This document shows positions 43,690-52,772 of a stretch of DNA of 64,000 bases, in pieces (within the stretch, counting starts at the first letter, position 1; each line of letters opens with the position of its first letter). Source of the DNA: Saccharopolyspora aridisoli. GTDB lineage: Bacteria; Actinomycetota; Actinomycetes; Mycobacteriales; Pseudonocardiaceae. Both the position numbers and the translations under genes were made by a program. The notes below the pieces were generated by a model. That model saw nothing but the letters and a program-made list of their open reading frames with translations. It was not told the origin of the DNA and searched no databases. Location of the stretch: positions 62,001 to 126,000 of the forward strand of contig NZ_SMKV01000003.1 of the NCBI RefSeq assembly GCF_004348445.1, read 5' to 3'.

Positions 43690-43770
43690 GCCGACCCGGA
43701 ATACCGCCGTGATCGGGTTCCCGAGCACGGCCGTGATCCGGTGGTCGAGAACGGTGGTGTTCGGGGGTCC
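43690..43770. repeat. Intergenic palindromic repeat (copy 2)
   Basis: GGAATACCGCCGTGATCG (about 43698-43715), followed by GCACGGCCGTGATCCGG and a GGTGGTGTTCGGGG stretch, repeats the motif found at 22180-22255 in different order. It splits the ribosomal cluster between rpsN and rpmG, which are usually adjacent. Confidence 0.55.
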
Positions 43771-43861
43771 ACGCGGGGGTTGGGGGTTGCTGGTCGGTGG
43801 GAATTGGGTTGCTGCCGCGATCGGGGAGGCGATCGCGGGTGTCAGCGGTGGGTGGGTTCGT

Positions 43862-44029
43862 TCAGCGCTCCTCTCGGAACTCGACGTGCTTGCGGGCCAC
43901 CGGGTCGTACTTGCGCAGTCGCATGCGGTCCGGGTTGTTGCGTCGGTTCTTGGTGGTGACGTACGTGAACCCGGTGCCCGCGGTGGAGCGGAGCTTGATC
44001 ACCGGACGGGTGTCGGTGCTCTTGGCCAT
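43862..44029 (-). CDS. rpmG2: 50S ribosomal protein L33, zinc-independent paralogue
   Basis: A 55-residue L33: [20 protein letters not shown] and [20 protein letters not shown]. The four Cys of the zinc-binding form are absent. The ATG overlaps the L28 stop in an ATGA arrangement. The frame upstream to 44131 is inside rpmB and is not used. Confidence 0.94.
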   Translation of the reverse strand: MAKSTDTRPVIKLRSTAGTGFTYVTTKNRRNNPDRMRLRKYDPVARKHVEFREER

Positions 44030-44265
44030 CAGATGCGTTCCCCTCGCGCGCGCATCTCGGCGACGACTGCGTCGATGCCGCGCTTCTCGATCGTCTTCAT
44101 CCCCTTGGTCGACACCCGCAGCCGGATCCACCGGTTCTCGGCGGGCAGCCAGTAGCGCTTGTTCTGCACGTTGGGCAGCCAGCGGCGGCGGGTTCTGCGG
44201 TTGGAGTGCGAGACCTGGTTGCCGTAGCCCGGCTTCTTGCCGGTCACCTGGCAGCGGACTGACAT
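44029..44265 (-). CDS. rpmB2: 50S ribosomal protein L28, alternative copy
   Basis: A 78-residue L28: [39 protein letters not shown] and [14 protein letters not shown]. This is the first gene of the minus-strand zinc-starvation group. A Zur-box-like 15-mer lies 18 bp before its start. Only one Cys (RCQ) is present, so zinc binding is not expected. Confidence 0.94.
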   Translation of the reverse strand: MSVRCQVTGKKPGYGNQVSHSNRRTRRRWLPNVQNKRYWLPAENRWIRLRVSTKGMKTIEKRGIDAVVAEMRARGERI

Positions 44266-44282
44266 GACCTACCTCTCGATAA

Positions 44283-44297
44283 CGACATCCATTTTCA
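44283..44297 (-). promoter_or_regulatory. Zur-box-like operator, rpmB side
   Basis: On the minus strand the 15-mer reads TGAAAAT-G-GATGTCG, close to the actinobacterial Zur consensus TGAAAATNATTTTCA and to the site on the opposite side (TGAAAAC-C-GTTGTCG). It lies just upstream of the L28 start. Zur with zinc would shut off the cluster. Confidence 0.7.
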
Positions 44298-44334
44298 TTT
44301 AGCTGACGACCAGGGTAGCGTGTCGCAGCGAAGA

Positions 44335-44349
44335 TGAAAACCGTTGTCG
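44335..44349 (+). promoter_or_regulatory. Zur-box-like operator, MRF side
   Basis: TGAAAAC-C-GTTGTCG, a 15-mer in the same TGAAAAY-N-RWTGTCG form as the site 38 bp to the left. It precedes the MRF GTPase start by 12 bp, so it overlaps the transcription or translation start region. Confidence 0.7.
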
Positions 44350-44361
44350 ATTGAGGTGGGG

Positions 44362-45588
44362 ATGTACACCGATCCGTCCGATCGGACGCCGCTGCTGCTG
44401 GTGGCCGGCCTCCGCGAAAGCCAGGTCGCCGAGGCGGCCGAGGTCGCGCGCCTCCGCGACCCGTCAGGAACCGCGCTGGTGCACGCCGACCTGCGCTCGG
44501 TCGCCGAAGGGGTCGTGCGCCGCGAGGTCAGGCACGGCGACCACATCGACAGCCACGCCCTCGAACTCGCGCACGGCTGCGTGTCCTGCACGCTGCGCGA
44601 AGACCTGCTGCCGCTGCTGCGCAGGCTCGCCGCCGCGTCCGACATCAACCGCATCGTCATCCGGCTCGACCCCGCGCTGGAGCCCGAGGCGATCTGCTGG
44701 GCACTGCGCCACGTCGAGGTCGACGGCCGCCCGCTGCTCACCGACGTCGCCATCGAGGCCGTGCTGACCACCGTCGACCTCGAGACCTGGCTGCCCGACG
44801 CCTCCGGCGAGGAGGAGCTCGCCGAACGCGGACTGGGCGGCAGTGCCGACGACGAGCGCACCCTCGCGCAGGTGGCCGTCGGGCAGGCGGAGTTCGCCGA
44901 CGCGATCGTGCTGGTCGGAACCGCAGAGGACCGCTGGCAGCGGGTCCGCACCGAGGCCGTGCTCGCCCGGCTCGCCCCGTCGGCACCGCTGGCACACCTC
45001 GACGACCTGGACCTCTCCGCACTGCTGAGGCGCATCCCAGACGATTCCCGGCGCGGCGAGCTCGACGGACCGCACGGCCGACTGCTGCGCGGCCAGCCGT
45101 CGCTGGACACCGACGCCGGCGTGGCGACCGTGCTGTTCGAGGAGCGCCGCCCGTTCCACCCGAAGCGGCTGCACGAGGCCGTCGACCTGCTGCTGGACGG
45201 CGTGGTGCGCACCCGTGGCCGGTTCTGGGTGGCCAGCCAGCCCGACGACTCGCTGTGGTTGGAATCCGCGGGCGGCGGGCTCGCCGTCGCCCACGCCGGA
45301 CCGTGGCTGGCGACCGTCGACGACTGGGACGGCCTGTCCGACGACCGGCGGTTCAGGGCCGCCCTGACCTGGGACGACTACTACGGCGACCGGATGAACG
45401 AGTTCGTCGTCATCGCCCACGAAGCCGACCCGCACGAGATCGTCCGCGCGCTGCGCGACGCCGTGCTCACCGACGACGAACTCGCCGCGGGCGAGCAGGA
45501 GTGGGCGCAGTACCCGGACCCGTTCGCCGACTGGCGCACCGAACCGTGCGCCGAACCCGCTGAATCCGAGCTGAGGGGGAACCAGTGA
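44362..45588 (+). CDS. mrf: Ribosome-hibernation-factor-recruiting GTPase-like protein MRF (CobW family)
   Basis: A 408-residue CobW/COG0523-family protein close to mycobacterial [23 protein letters not shown] (CxxC metal site), [62 protein letters not shown] and YPDPFADWR. In mycobacteria MRF recruits Mpy to zinc-depleted ribosomes. The N-terminal P-loop is degenerate ([13 protein letters not shown] instead of GxGxxGKT). ATG 44362 is preferred, since the TTG at 44344 would lie inside the Zur-like box. The stop overlaps the rpmE2 GTG. Confidence 0.9.
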   Translation: MYTDPSDRTPLLLVAGLRESQVAEAAEVARLRDPSGTALVHADLRSVAEGVVRREVRHGDHIDSHALELAHGCVSCTLREDLLPLLRRLAAASDINRIVIRLDPALEPEAICWALRHVEVDGRPLLTDVAIEAVLTTVDLETWLPDASGEEELAERGLGGSADDERTLAQVAVGQAEFADAIVLVGTAEDRWQRVRTEAVLARLAPSAPLAHLDDLDLSALLRRIPDDSRRGELDGPHGRLLRGQPSLDTDAGVATVLFEERRPFHPKRLHEAVDLLLDGVVRTRGRFWVASQPDDSLWLESAGGGLAVAHAGPWLATVDDWDGLSDDRRFRAALTWDDYYGDRMNEFVVIAHEADPHEIVRALRDAVLTDDELAAGEQEWAQYPDPFADWRTEPCAEPAESELRGNQ

Positions 45589-45836
45589 AACCCGACATCC
45601 ACCCCGACTACGAGCACGTGGTGTTCCAGGACCGCACCACCGGCAAGAGCTTCCTCACCCGCTCCACCGCGACCTCCGACGCCCGCATCGAGTGGGAGGA
45701 CGGCAACACCTATCCGCTGATCACGATCGACGTGACCGCGTACTCGCATCCGTTCTGGACCGGCAACCAGCGGGTCGTGGACACCCAGGGTCGCGTCGAG
45801 AAGTTCCGCCGCCGCTACGGCGACCGCCGCCGCTGA
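45585..45836 (+). CDS. rpmE2: 50S ribosomal protein L31 type B
   Basis: An 83-residue type B L31: [40 protein letters not shown] and [20 protein letters not shown]. The zinc CxxC of type A L31 is absent. It starts within the MRF stop (GTGA), so translation is coupled and it is under the same zinc control. Confidence 0.95.
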   Translation: MKPDIHPDYEHVVFQDRTTGKSFLTRSTATSDARIEWEDGNTYPLITIDVTAYSHPFWTGNQRVVDTQGRVEKFRRRYGDRRR

Positions 45837-45865
45837 ACTCGACTCTCCGAAGAGGACGATCTGAC

Positions 45866-46018
45866 ATGGCAGTTCCCAAGCGCAAGACCTCGCGGGCCAA
45901 CACCCGGCACCGCCGCTCGCAGTGGAAGGCGAAGGCGCCCGAGCTGGTGCCGATCGTGGTGGACGGCGAGCGGAAGATGGTGCCGCGCGCGTTGATCCGC
46001 CACTTCCAGGAGGAGTGA
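45866..46018 (+). CDS. rpmF: 50S ribosomal protein L32
   Basis: A 50-residue L32 ([20 protein letters not shown] .. [14 protein letters not shown]). It has no Cys, so it is also zinc-independent. It lies 29 bp after rpmE2 with GAAGAGGA upstream. In M. tuberculosis rpmF also precedes mprA, so it bridges the zinc locus and the mprAB block. Confidence 0.95.
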   Translation: MAVPKRKTSRANTRHRRSQWKAKAPELVPIVVDGERKMVPRALIRHFQEE

Positions 46019-46145
46019 GCGCATCCGGCGCGCGTCGTCACGCCGAGTGAACGACGCGCGCCGGGGCGAGACGGCTGTCACCCCGGCGCGCGAGGTCGGG
46101 CGGGGCTCTCAGCTCGTTCTCAGGGCAACGGGTAACACTGTCCGC

Positions 46146-46841
46146 ATGCGCATCCTCGTCGTCGACGACGATCGTGCCGTGCGGGAGTCGCTGCGAAGGT
46201 CCCTGCAGTTCAACGGGTACCAAGTGGAGCTCGCCGCGGACGGTCAACAAGCACTGGACCACCTGGCCGACAACCGCCCGGACGCCATGGTCCTCGACGT
46301 GATGATGCCCCGGCTCGACGGCTTGGAGGTGGCGCGGCGGCTGCGCAGCACCGGTGACGACCTGCCGATCCTGGTGCTCACCGCCCGCGACGCCGTGTCC
46401 GACCGGGTCGCCGGGCTCGATGCCGGCGCCGACGACTACCTGCCCAAGCCCTTCGCCCTCGAAGAGCTCCTCGCCCGGCTGCGCGCGCTGCTGCGCCGCG
46501 CCACCCCGCCCGAGGGCGGTCCCGACGCGCAGCCCGCCGCGCTGCGCTTCGCCGACCTGGAGCTGGACCCGGGAACCCGCGAGGTCCGCCGCGGCGAGCG
46601 CTCGATCAGCCTCACCCGCACCGAGTTCGCCCTGCTGGAACTGCTGATGGCCCACCCCAAGCAGGTGCTCACCCGCAGCAGGCTGCTCGAAGACGTGTGG
46701 GGCTACGACTTCCCGACCTCGGGCAACGCCCTGGAGGTCTACATCGGCTACCTGCGGCGCAAGACCGAGGCCGAGGGGGAGACGAGGCTGATCCACACCG
46801 TTCGCGGTGTCGGCTACGTGCTCCGCGAGACGCCGCCGTGA
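46146..46841 (+). CDS. mprA: OmpR-family response regulator MprA-like
   Basis: A 231-residue regulator. The receiver domain has the acidic pocket VVDDDR, phospho-acceptor D51 in VLDVMMP, and Lys in LPKPFAL. A winged helix follows with [25 protein letters not shown] and [11 protein letters not shown]. Its neighbours mprB, pepD and moaB2 match the mycobacterial order. In mycobacteria MprA responds to envelope stress and controls pepD and sigE/sigB. ATG 46146 has a TAACAC hexamer 8 nt upstream, nearly a leaderless -10. An earlier in-frame start at 46047 is unlikely. Confidence 0.9.
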   Translation: MRILVVDDDRAVRESLRRSLQFNGYQVELAADGQQALDHLADNRPDAMVLDVMMPRLDGLEVARRLRSTGDDLPILVLTARDAVSDRVAGLDAGADDYLPKPFALEELLARLRALLRRATPPEGGPDAQPAALRFADLELDPGTREVRRGERSISLTRTEFALLELLMAHPKQVLTRSRLLEDVWGYDFPTSGNALEVYIGYLRRKTEAEGETRLIHTVRGVGYVLRETPP

Positions 46842-48280
46842 TGGGCAATCCGATGGCCGTTCCCGCGCCGCCACCACCCGATCTGGACAACCCGCCGCCC
46901 CCCAGCAGGTTGCAGCGGGTGTCGCTGCGCAACCGCGTCACCTGGCTGGCCGCGATGTGCGTGGCCGGGGCGGTGGCGCTGGTGTCGGTCGGGGCATTCG
47001 TGACGGTGCGCGACAGCCTCTACCAGCAGCTCGACGACAGCCTCACCGAACGCGCGGTCGAGGCGGCCGAGGGGCCGCTGGTGCGCACCGCCGACCTGCA
47101 GCAGGTCCCTGTGGCGTTCTTCGTCGCCACCAACTTCAGGATCAACGTGCTTTCCGCCGACGGCACGGTGTTCGGCCCGGAGCAGCGCCCGCCGATGAGC
47201 GTGCTGGAGCTGTCGGTGGCCAAGGGCGAGGTCCAGCGTTCGCTGCGCACAGACAAGGCGAGCAACAGCCGCGTGGTCGCGGTGCCCACAGGGCGCAACG
47301 CGGCGCTGGTCATGTCGACCTCCCTGCAGCCCACCCAGCGAACGTTGGCGCAGCTCAGCGTGGTCCTGGTTGTGATGGGCGGGGCCGGCATCCTGCTGGC
47401 CGCGGCCGCTGGGACCGCGGTGGCGCGCGCCGGTCTGCGACCGGTGCAGCGGCTGACCGCCGCCACCGGACGCGTCGCGCTGACCGGTGACCTGCGTCCG
47501 ATCCCGGTCAGCGGCGACGACGAGCTGGCTCGGCTGACCGCGAGCTTCAACGGGATGCTCAGCGCCCTGGCCGAATCCCAGGAGCGGCAGCGGCGACTGG
47601 TCGCCGACGCCGGGCACGAGCTGCGCACCCCGCTGACCTCGCTGCGCACCAACCTGGAACTGCTGCTGGCAGCGGCTCGGCCGGACGCGCCTGCGCTGTC
47701 CGAGCAGGACCGGCAGGAGATGTTCTCCGACGTCCAAGCCCAGGTGGAGGAGCTGTCCGCGCTGGTCGGTGACCTGGTCGAGCTCGCCCGCGAGGACACC
47801 CCGCAGGCCGTGCACGAATCGGTGGACCTGGTCGACGTCGTCGAGCGCGCGCTGGGGCGGGCCAGGAGGCGCGCGCCGCGCACCGAGTTCGACGTGCGGC
47901 TGAACCCGTGGGTGATGATGGGCGATGCGACGGCGCTGGAGCGGGCGGTGCTGAACCTGCTGGACAACGCCGCGAAGTGGAGTCCCGACGGTGGCCACGT
48001 GCGGGTCGACCTGTACCCGGAGGAGAGCACCGGGCTGACCGCTCTGGAAGTCGCCGACAGCGGACCGGGCATCACCGAAGCCGACCGGCCCTACGTCTTC
48101 GAGCGCTTCTACCGGTCGTCGGACGCGCGGACGTTGCCCGGTTCCGGGCTCGGGCTGTCGATCGTGAAGCAGGTCGCCGAGCGCCACGGCGGGTCGGTGC
48201 TGGCTGCGGAGGCCCCCGAGGGTGGTGCGCTGCTGCGCATGACGCTGCCGGGAAGCCCTCAGCAAAACGAACAGCAATGA
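46841..48280 (+). CDS. mprB: Sensor histidine kinase MprB-like
   Basis: A 479-residue kinase. Membrane helix 1 is at about 35-60, an extracytoplasmic domain follows (about 62-170), helix 2 is at about 172-195, then HAMP. The HisKA motif is DAGHELRTPLTSLR. The ATPase has LLDNAAKWSP (N box), DSGPGI and GSGLGLSIVKQV. Its start overlaps the mprA stop (TGATG), so the two are translated together. The extracytoplasmic domain should sense envelope damage, in mycobacteria through DnaK/ExtI-like contacts. A Pro-rich N-terminal tail precedes helix 1. Confidence 0.9.
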   Translation: MGNPMAVPAPPPPDLDNPPPPSRLQRVSLRNRVTWLAAMCVAGAVALVSVGAFVTVRDSLYQQLDDSLTERAVEAAEGPLVRTADLQQVPVAFFVATNFRINVLSADGTVFGPEQRPPMSVLELSVAKGEVQRSLRTDKASNSRVVAVPTGRNAALVMSTSLQPTQRTLAQLSVVLVVMGGAGILLAAAAGTAVARAGLRPVQRLTAATGRVALTGDLRPIPVSGDDELARLTASFNGMLSALAESQERQRRLVADAGHELRTPLTSLRTNLELLLAAARPDAPALSEQDRQEMFSDVQAQVEELSALVGDLVELAREDTPQAVHESVDLVDVVERALGRARRRAPRTEFDVRLNPWVMMGDATALERAVLNLLDNAAKWSPDGGHVRVDLYPEESTGLTALEVADSGPGITEADRPYVFERFYRSSDARTLPGSGLGLSIVKQVAERHGGSVLAAEAPEGGALLRMTLPGSPQQNEQQ

Positions 48281-48337
48281 ACACCCATTCGCAGCTCCAA
48301 GCCTAAGTCCCCGGCTGCCTAGCCGGTAATCCGTCAG

Positions 48338-48362
48338 GTATTGTTGGTTTTTGTTGACTTGA
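48338..48362 (+). promoter_or_regulatory. Direct TTGTTG repeats before the DeoR gene
   Basis: TTGTTGGTTTTTGTTGACTT contains two TTGTTG units 10 bp apart (from about 48340), resembling the T/G-rich direct-repeat operators of DeoR/GlpR-type regulators. It overlaps a possible -35 (TTGACT) and probably mediates autoregulation. Confidence 0.45.
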
Positions 48363-48396
48363 TGACGGATAGCTGACGCCCGGCCAGGGAGTGGAC

Positions 48397-49188
48397 GTGC
48401 TCGCACGACAACGCCAGGAAGTGATCCTCGACGAAGTGCGGCGCACCGGAGCCGTGCAGGTCGGCGAGCTGGTGCAACGACTCGGCGTGTCGGACATGAC
48501 GATCCGCCGCGACCTCGACGCCCTGGCCCGCCGGGGCCTCGTCGAGAAGGTCTACGGCGGCGCGACCTCCACGATCGGCACCAGCACCGACGAACCCGGC
48601 TTCGAGGCCAAGTCCGTCCGGCAGCTCACCGAGAAGGAAGCCATCGCGAAGCTCGCCGCCGACGAGATCCAACCCGGCACCGCGATCGGCATGTCCGCCG
48701 GAACCACCACCTGGACGCTCGCGCGCCAGCTCGACGACATCCCGGACCTGACCATCGTCACCAACTCGGTCCGCGTCGCCGATGCGCTGCAGCAGCGCGG
48801 CCGCGTCGACCGGACCGTCGTGCTCACCGGCGGTGTCCGCACGCCGTCCGACGCGCTCGTCGGACCCGTCGCCGTGCAGTCGCTGCGCTCGCTGCACCTG
48901 GACCTCGTGTTCCTCGGCGTGCACGGGATGGCCGCGCGCGCCGGCTTCACCACGCCGAACCTCAACGAGAGCGAGACCAACCGGGCCTTCGCCGAAGCCG
49001 CGGGCCGGTTGGTGGTGGTCGCCGACAGCTCCAAGTGGTCGACCGTCGGCATCTCCACGATCGTCGACTTCGACGAGGTCGACCTGCTGATCAGCGACGA
49101 GGGGCTGCCGCCGGACGCGCGAGAGCTGCTGGGCGAGCACGTCGAACTGCTGCTGGCCGAGCAGCGGTCAACGGAGGAGGAAGAGTGA
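48397..49188 (+). CDS. DeoR/GlpR-family regulator of galactose metabolism
   Basis: A 263-residue protein. The N-terminal DeoR HTH has RTGAVQVGELVQRLGVSDMTIRRDLDALARRGL. A DeoRC sensor domain follows with GTTTWTLARQL, TIVTNSVRVADAL, TVVLTGG and VVVADSSKW. Such domains bind phosphorylated sugars. galT overlaps its stop, so the likely effector is a galactose-pathway intermediate. GTG 48397 (giving MLARQRQEVIL, the usual start) is preferred over GTG 48391 because GGGA lies 6 nt upstream. Confidence 0.88.
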   Translation: MLARQRQEVILDEVRRTGAVQVGELVQRLGVSDMTIRRDLDALARRGLVEKVYGGATSTIGTSTDEPGFEAKSVRQLTEKEAIAKLAADEIQPGTAIGMSAGTTTWTLARQLDDIPDLTIVTNSVRVADALQQRGRVDRTVVLTGGVRTPSDALVGPVAVQSLRSLHLDLVFLGVHGMAARAGFTTPNLNESETNRAFAEAAGRLVVVADSSKWSTVGISTIVDFDEVDLLISDEGLPPDARELLGEHVELLLAEQRSTEEEE

Positions 49189-50258
49189 AGCGCACCGCGC
49201 GCCGCCTGGCCGACGGTCGGGAGATCATCTACTTCGACGACGAACCGGGACGGGAACGCACCGCGGAGGACACCCGCGAGCTCCCGCCCCAGGCGCCGGC
49301 GTCGGAGGTGCGGCGTGATCCGCTGACCGGTGAGTGGGTGGCCATCGCCGCGCACCGGCAGTCCCGCACCTACAAGCCGCCGGCCGCGATGTGCCCGCTG
49401 TGCCCCAGCTCCCCGGGACGTCCCAGCGAAATCCCCGAGCCCGACTACGACGTGGTCGTCTTCGAGAACCAGTTCCCGTCGTTCGCGCAGGGCATCCCCG
49501 GCGAGCCGACAACCGTTGCCGGCATGCCGATGGTGCCCGCCGCGTCGGCGCGGGGACGCTGCGAGGTCGTCTGCTTCACCTCCGACCACAACTCCTCCTT
49601 CGCCTCGCTGAGCGCGAAGCGGGTCCGCAGCGTCGTCGACGTCTGGGCCGATCGCACCGCCGCCCTCAACGAAACCCCCGGTGTCGAGCAGGTCTTCTGC
49701 TTCGAGAACCGCGGCGAGGAGATCGGCGTGACGCTGCACCACCCGCACGGGCAGATCTACGGCTACCCGTTCGTCACGCCCAAGACCGAGACCATGCTGC
49801 GCGTCGCGGAGCAGTACCGCGCCGAGCACGGCACGCACGTCATGGGCGACGTGCTGGCCGCCGAGCGCCGGAGCGGCGAGCGGGTGCTGGTCGACTCCGA
49901 GCACTGGACGGCGTTCGTCCCGGCCGCCGCCCGCTGGCCCGTCGAGGTCCAGATCGTGCCGCACCGCCAGGTCCCCGACATCGCCGAGCTCACCGACGAG
50001 GAGCGGGACGACTTCGCCACCACTTACCTCGACGTGCTCGGCCGCCTCGATCGGCTCTACGACAAGCCGCTGCCCTACATCGCCGCCTGGCACCAGGCGC
50101 CGGTGAACACCGGGCGCGATCTGTCGTGGCTGCACCTGGAGCTGTTCTCGGTGCTGCGCAGCGCGGACAAGCTCAAGTACCTCGCCGGTTCCGAGTCGGG
50201 CATGGCGGTCTGGATCAACGACGCGACTCCGGAGCAGATCGCCGCTCGCCTCCGATGA
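49185..50258 (+). CDS. galT: Galactose-1-phosphate uridylyltransferase
   Basis: A 357-residue GalT. Zinc motif CPLC lies near residue 65. FENQFPSFAQG, ENRGEEIGVTLHHPHGQIYGYPF (catalytic His in HPHGQ) and VPHRQVPDI follow, then AWHQAPVN and LHLELFSVLRS. It transfers UMP from UDP-glucose to galactose-1-phosphate in the Leloir pathway. GTG 49185 overlaps the deoR stop by 3 bp with GGAGGAAGA upstream. galK is not in the window. galU is found 5 kb downstream. Confidence 0.95.
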   Translation: MKRTARRLADGREIIYFDDEPGRERTAEDTRELPPQAPASEVRRDPLTGEWVAIAAHRQSRTYKPPAAMCPLCPSSPGRPSEIPEPDYDVVVFENQFPSFAQGIPGEPTTVAGMPMVPAASARGRCEVVCFTSDHNSSFASLSAKRVRSVVDVWADRTAALNETPGVEQVFCFENRGEEIGVTLHHPHGQIYGYPFVTPKTETMLRVAEQYRAEHGTHVMGDVLAAERRSGERVLVDSEHWTAFVPAAARWPVEVQIVPHRQVPDIAELTDEERDDFATTYLDVLGRLDRLYDKPLPYIAAWHQAPVNTGRDLSWLHLELFSVLRSADKLKYLAGSESGMAVWINDATPEQIAARLR

Positions 50259-50491
50259 GGGTCCGGCCGCCGTTCGCCTGCGGGCAGGGGCGCGGTCCTG
50301 ATCCGAACCACCCGTGATCGATGTCGATCCCGTCGGGTCAAGTCCTGACCGGAACTGGTCACGTCCCTCGGTCCGCATCCTGCCCTTCGGCCGGTTCGGC
50401 CGAGGTGGGTGAGGACGATCATGGGACTTATCATGCGTGCCCACAGTCAGATCTCAGGCACTTCTCAGATGCCCGGAGCACAGTGGGAGCC

Positions 50492-51853
50492 ATGACCGAA
50501 CACACCCCGGAATCCGGTGACAAGCCGGAAGAGCCGAAGCCGAGCGGAGAAGGCCTCGGCGCGGGCGACACCCCTCCATCCGGGGTGCCGTCCCAGCCAC
50601 AGAACGCCCAGCCCGGCCCGTCCCAGCAGCCGACCCAGCCCGCCCAGCCGCAGGGCCAGCCCGTCGGGCCGTACGGGACCCAGCAATACCCGTACGGCAT
50701 GCACCAGCAGCCGCAGCAGACCCAGCAGCACGCGCAGCACCCCTGGCCCGGGTACGCCTCCGGTCAGGCGACGCAGCAGAGGAAGTCCGGTCGCGGTCTG
50801 GTGACAGGCGTGGCCGCGCTGGCGCTGGTGTGCGGGCTGGTCGGAGGCGGTGTCGGCGGGTTCGTCGGGTACCAGCTCGGCGGTGACAGCAGCACCGGCG
50901 CCAGCGCGCTCGACGAGTCCAAGCCCGCCCGCAGCGCCAGCACCGCACCCCAGGGATCCGTCCAGCAGGTCGCGCAGAAGGTCCTCCCGAGCGTCGTGCA
51001 GATCCAGATCGCGAGCGCGCAGGGCTCCGGAGAGGGATCGGGCATCGTGCTCAGCAGTGACGGCCTCATCCTCACCAACAACCACGTCGCCGAGGGCGCC
51101 CAGAGCGGACGACTCACCGCGCTGTTCCACGACAGCCGCACCGCGCCGGTGCGCGTCGTGGGCACCGACCCGAAGTCCGACCTGGCGGTGGTCAAGGCCG
51201 ACATCACCGGGCTGACCCCGGCCGAGCTCGGCCGCAGCGATGATCTGCCCGTCGGTTCGCAAGTCGTGGCCATCGGTTCGCCCTTCGGCCTGTCCGGCAC
51301 GGTGACCAGCGGGATCATCAGCGCCAAGGACCGCCCGGTGCGCGCGGGCGGCGAGTCGGGCAGCCAGGACACGGTGCTCAACGCGCTGCAGACCGATGCC
51401 GCGATCAACCCCGGCAACTCCGGTGGCCCGCTGGTCGACATGGACGGTCGGGTCGTCGGCATCAACTCCGCGATCTACAGCCCCGGCACCGGCCAGGAGC
51501 AGGCCGGCTCGGTCGGTCTGGGCTTCGCGATCCCGATCGACCAGGCCCGCCGCATCGCCAACGAGCTCAAGGAGACGGGCTCCGCCACTCAGACCACGCT
51601 CGGCGTGACGATCACCAACGCCGACCAGCCCGGAGCGCAGGTCCGCGACGTGGTCCCGAACGGACCCGCCCAGGCAGCCGGGATCAAGCCGGGCGATGTG
51701 ATCACCAAGATCGACGACCGGGCCATCCTCGACCCGGACGCCCTGGTCGCGGCGGTTCGCTCGCACAACCCCGGTGACCGCGTCCGGTTCACCATCGGCG
51801 GCTCCGGCGGGGAGCGCACGGTCGACGTGACGCTCACCGGCCAGAAGGGCTGA
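50492..51853 (+). CDS. pepD: HtrA-like serine protease PepD
   Basis: A 453-residue membrane-anchored protease. A long Pro/Gln-rich cytosolic N-terminus (about 1-100) precedes one helix (about 107-130). The trypsin-like domain has catalytic H198 (LTNNHV), D230 (SDLAVVK) and S310 (GNSGGPL), and a C-terminal PDZ domain has GPAQAAGIKPGDVITKID. In mycobacteria PepD degrades or chaperones misfolded envelope proteins and is induced by MprAB and SigE. ATG 50492 has GGGAGC upstream. The frame is open from 50321 but without similarity. Confidence 0.93.
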   Translation: MTEHTPESGDKPEEPKPSGEGLGAGDTPPSGVPSQPQNAQPGPSQQPTQPAQPQGQPVGPYGTQQYPYGMHQQPQQTQQHAQHPWPGYASGQATQQRKSGRGLVTGVAALALVCGLVGGGVGGFVGYQLGGDSSTGASALDESKPARSASTAPQGSVQQVAQKVLPSVVQIQIASAQGSGEGSGIVLSSDGLILTNNHVAEGAQSGRLTALFHDSRTAPVRVVGTDPKSDLAVVKADITGLTPAELGRSDDLPVGSQVVAIGSPFGLSGTVTSGIISAKDRPVRAGGESGSQDTVLNALQTDAAINPGNSGGPLVDMDGRVVGINSAIYSPGTGQEQAGSVGLGFAIPIDQARRIANELKETGSATQTTLGVTITNADQPGAQVRDVVPNGPAQAAGIKPGDVITKIDDRAILDPDALVAAVRSHNPGDRVRFTIGGSGGERTVDVTLTGQKG

Positions 51854-52105
51854 CCCCCTGATCACGTCGGCCGAGTTCCCGCGACTCATGCCCCCTTCCT
51901 GCGTCGCGGGACCGGCCGACGTGTCCCGAACCGCCTGAAGAACTCCTGCTGCGTGGCGGTGCGATGAGCGGACGCTCGAACGCCGCCTGGCTCCGGGCCG
52001 CGACTGAGCACGGCGCTGCGGTCGTTCTCGCCAGGCGACGTCTGAGGACCCGCGGCGTCGCTAGTGGCGGGTAGATTTGACGATCGATCGACATCTGGGG
52101 AGACC
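51854..52105. other. Intergenic region pepD-moaB2
   Basis: No gene, hairpin or clear promoter was recognised in these 250 bp. Confidence 0.4.
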
Positions 52106-52711
52106 ATGTCCGACAGAACGAACACCGTGACCGGCATCGCGCCGAAATTGGTGGACCTCACCGACTCCTATGAACTGACCGAACCCGACCTTGGCACTAC
52201 GGTTACCGGCATGGAACGCAGCGCGCAGCGGCTGGGGCGGGCTCTCGTGGTCGTGGTGGACGACCGGGTCGCCCAAGGGGAGCAGGAAGACAACATCGGT
52301 CCACTGGTGACCGAGTTGCTGGAAGAAGCCGGATTCATCGTCGACGGAACCGTCGCGGTGGCCGGTGAGACGGTGGACATCCGCAACGCGCTGAACACCG
52401 CGGTGATCGGCGGCGTAGACGTGGTGATCACGGTCGGCGGCACCGGGGTGTCGCCCCGGGACGTCACCCCGGACGCGACCGCCGGGGTGCTGGACCGGCC
52501 GATCCCCGGCATCGCCGAGGCACTTCGGGCCTCCGGACTGGCCGCGGGTGCGGTCGACGCCGGGGTGTCGCGCGGTCTCGTCGGTGTTTCGGGCAGCACG
52601 CTGGTGGTGAACCTGTCCGGTTCGCGGGCCTCGGTCCGCGACGGCATGGCGACCCTGACGCCCCTGGTGGCCCACGTGATCGAGCAGCTCTCGGGACTCG
52701 ACACCCCCTGA
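52106..52711 (+). CDS. moaB2: MogA/MoaB-like molybdopterin-binding protein (MoaB2)
   Basis: A 201-residue protein with a MoaB/Mog core: ALVVVVDDRVAQGEQEDNIG, VDVVITVGGTGVSPRDVTPD (MPT-binding GGTG) and ALRASGLAAG. A roughly 35-residue N-terminal extension precedes the core. MogA-type enzymes adenylylate molybdopterin. The M. tuberculosis orthologue moaB2 also follows pepD, and its role there is not settled. ATG 52106 has GGGGAG upstream; the ATG at 52211 (MERSAQRL) would remove the extension. Confidence 0.88.
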   Translation: MSDRTNTVTGIAPKLVDLTDSYELTEPDLGTTVTGMERSAQRLGRALVVVVDDRVAQGEQEDNIGPLVTELLEEAGFIVDGTVAVAGETVDIRNALNTAVIGGVDVVITVGGTGVSPRDVTPDATAGVLDRPIPGIAEALRASGLAAGAVDAGVSRGLVGVSGSTLVVNLSGSRASVRDGMATLTPLVAHVIEQLSGLDTP

Positions 52712-52720
52712 CCGGGAACG

Positions 52721-52760
52721 ACAACGGTGGCGGCTCCCGCGCGGGAGCCGCCACCGTTGT
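52721..52760. terminator. Perfect 20-bp-arm bidirectional terminator
   Basis: The 20 bases 52721-52740 are the exact reverse complement of 52741-52760 (ACAACGGTGGCGG .. CCGCCACCGTTGT). It lies between the convergent moaB2 and antitoxin-like genes, and is the longest uninterrupted palindrome noticed in the window. Confidence 0.9.
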
Positions 52761-52772
52761 TCGTCGAGCCGA

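Noticed and set aside
50259-50491. SigE-type promoter before pepD
   Set aside because: A GGAACT occurs near 50350, but no convincing GTT -10 at 16-17 bp spacing was found, so it is not listed.
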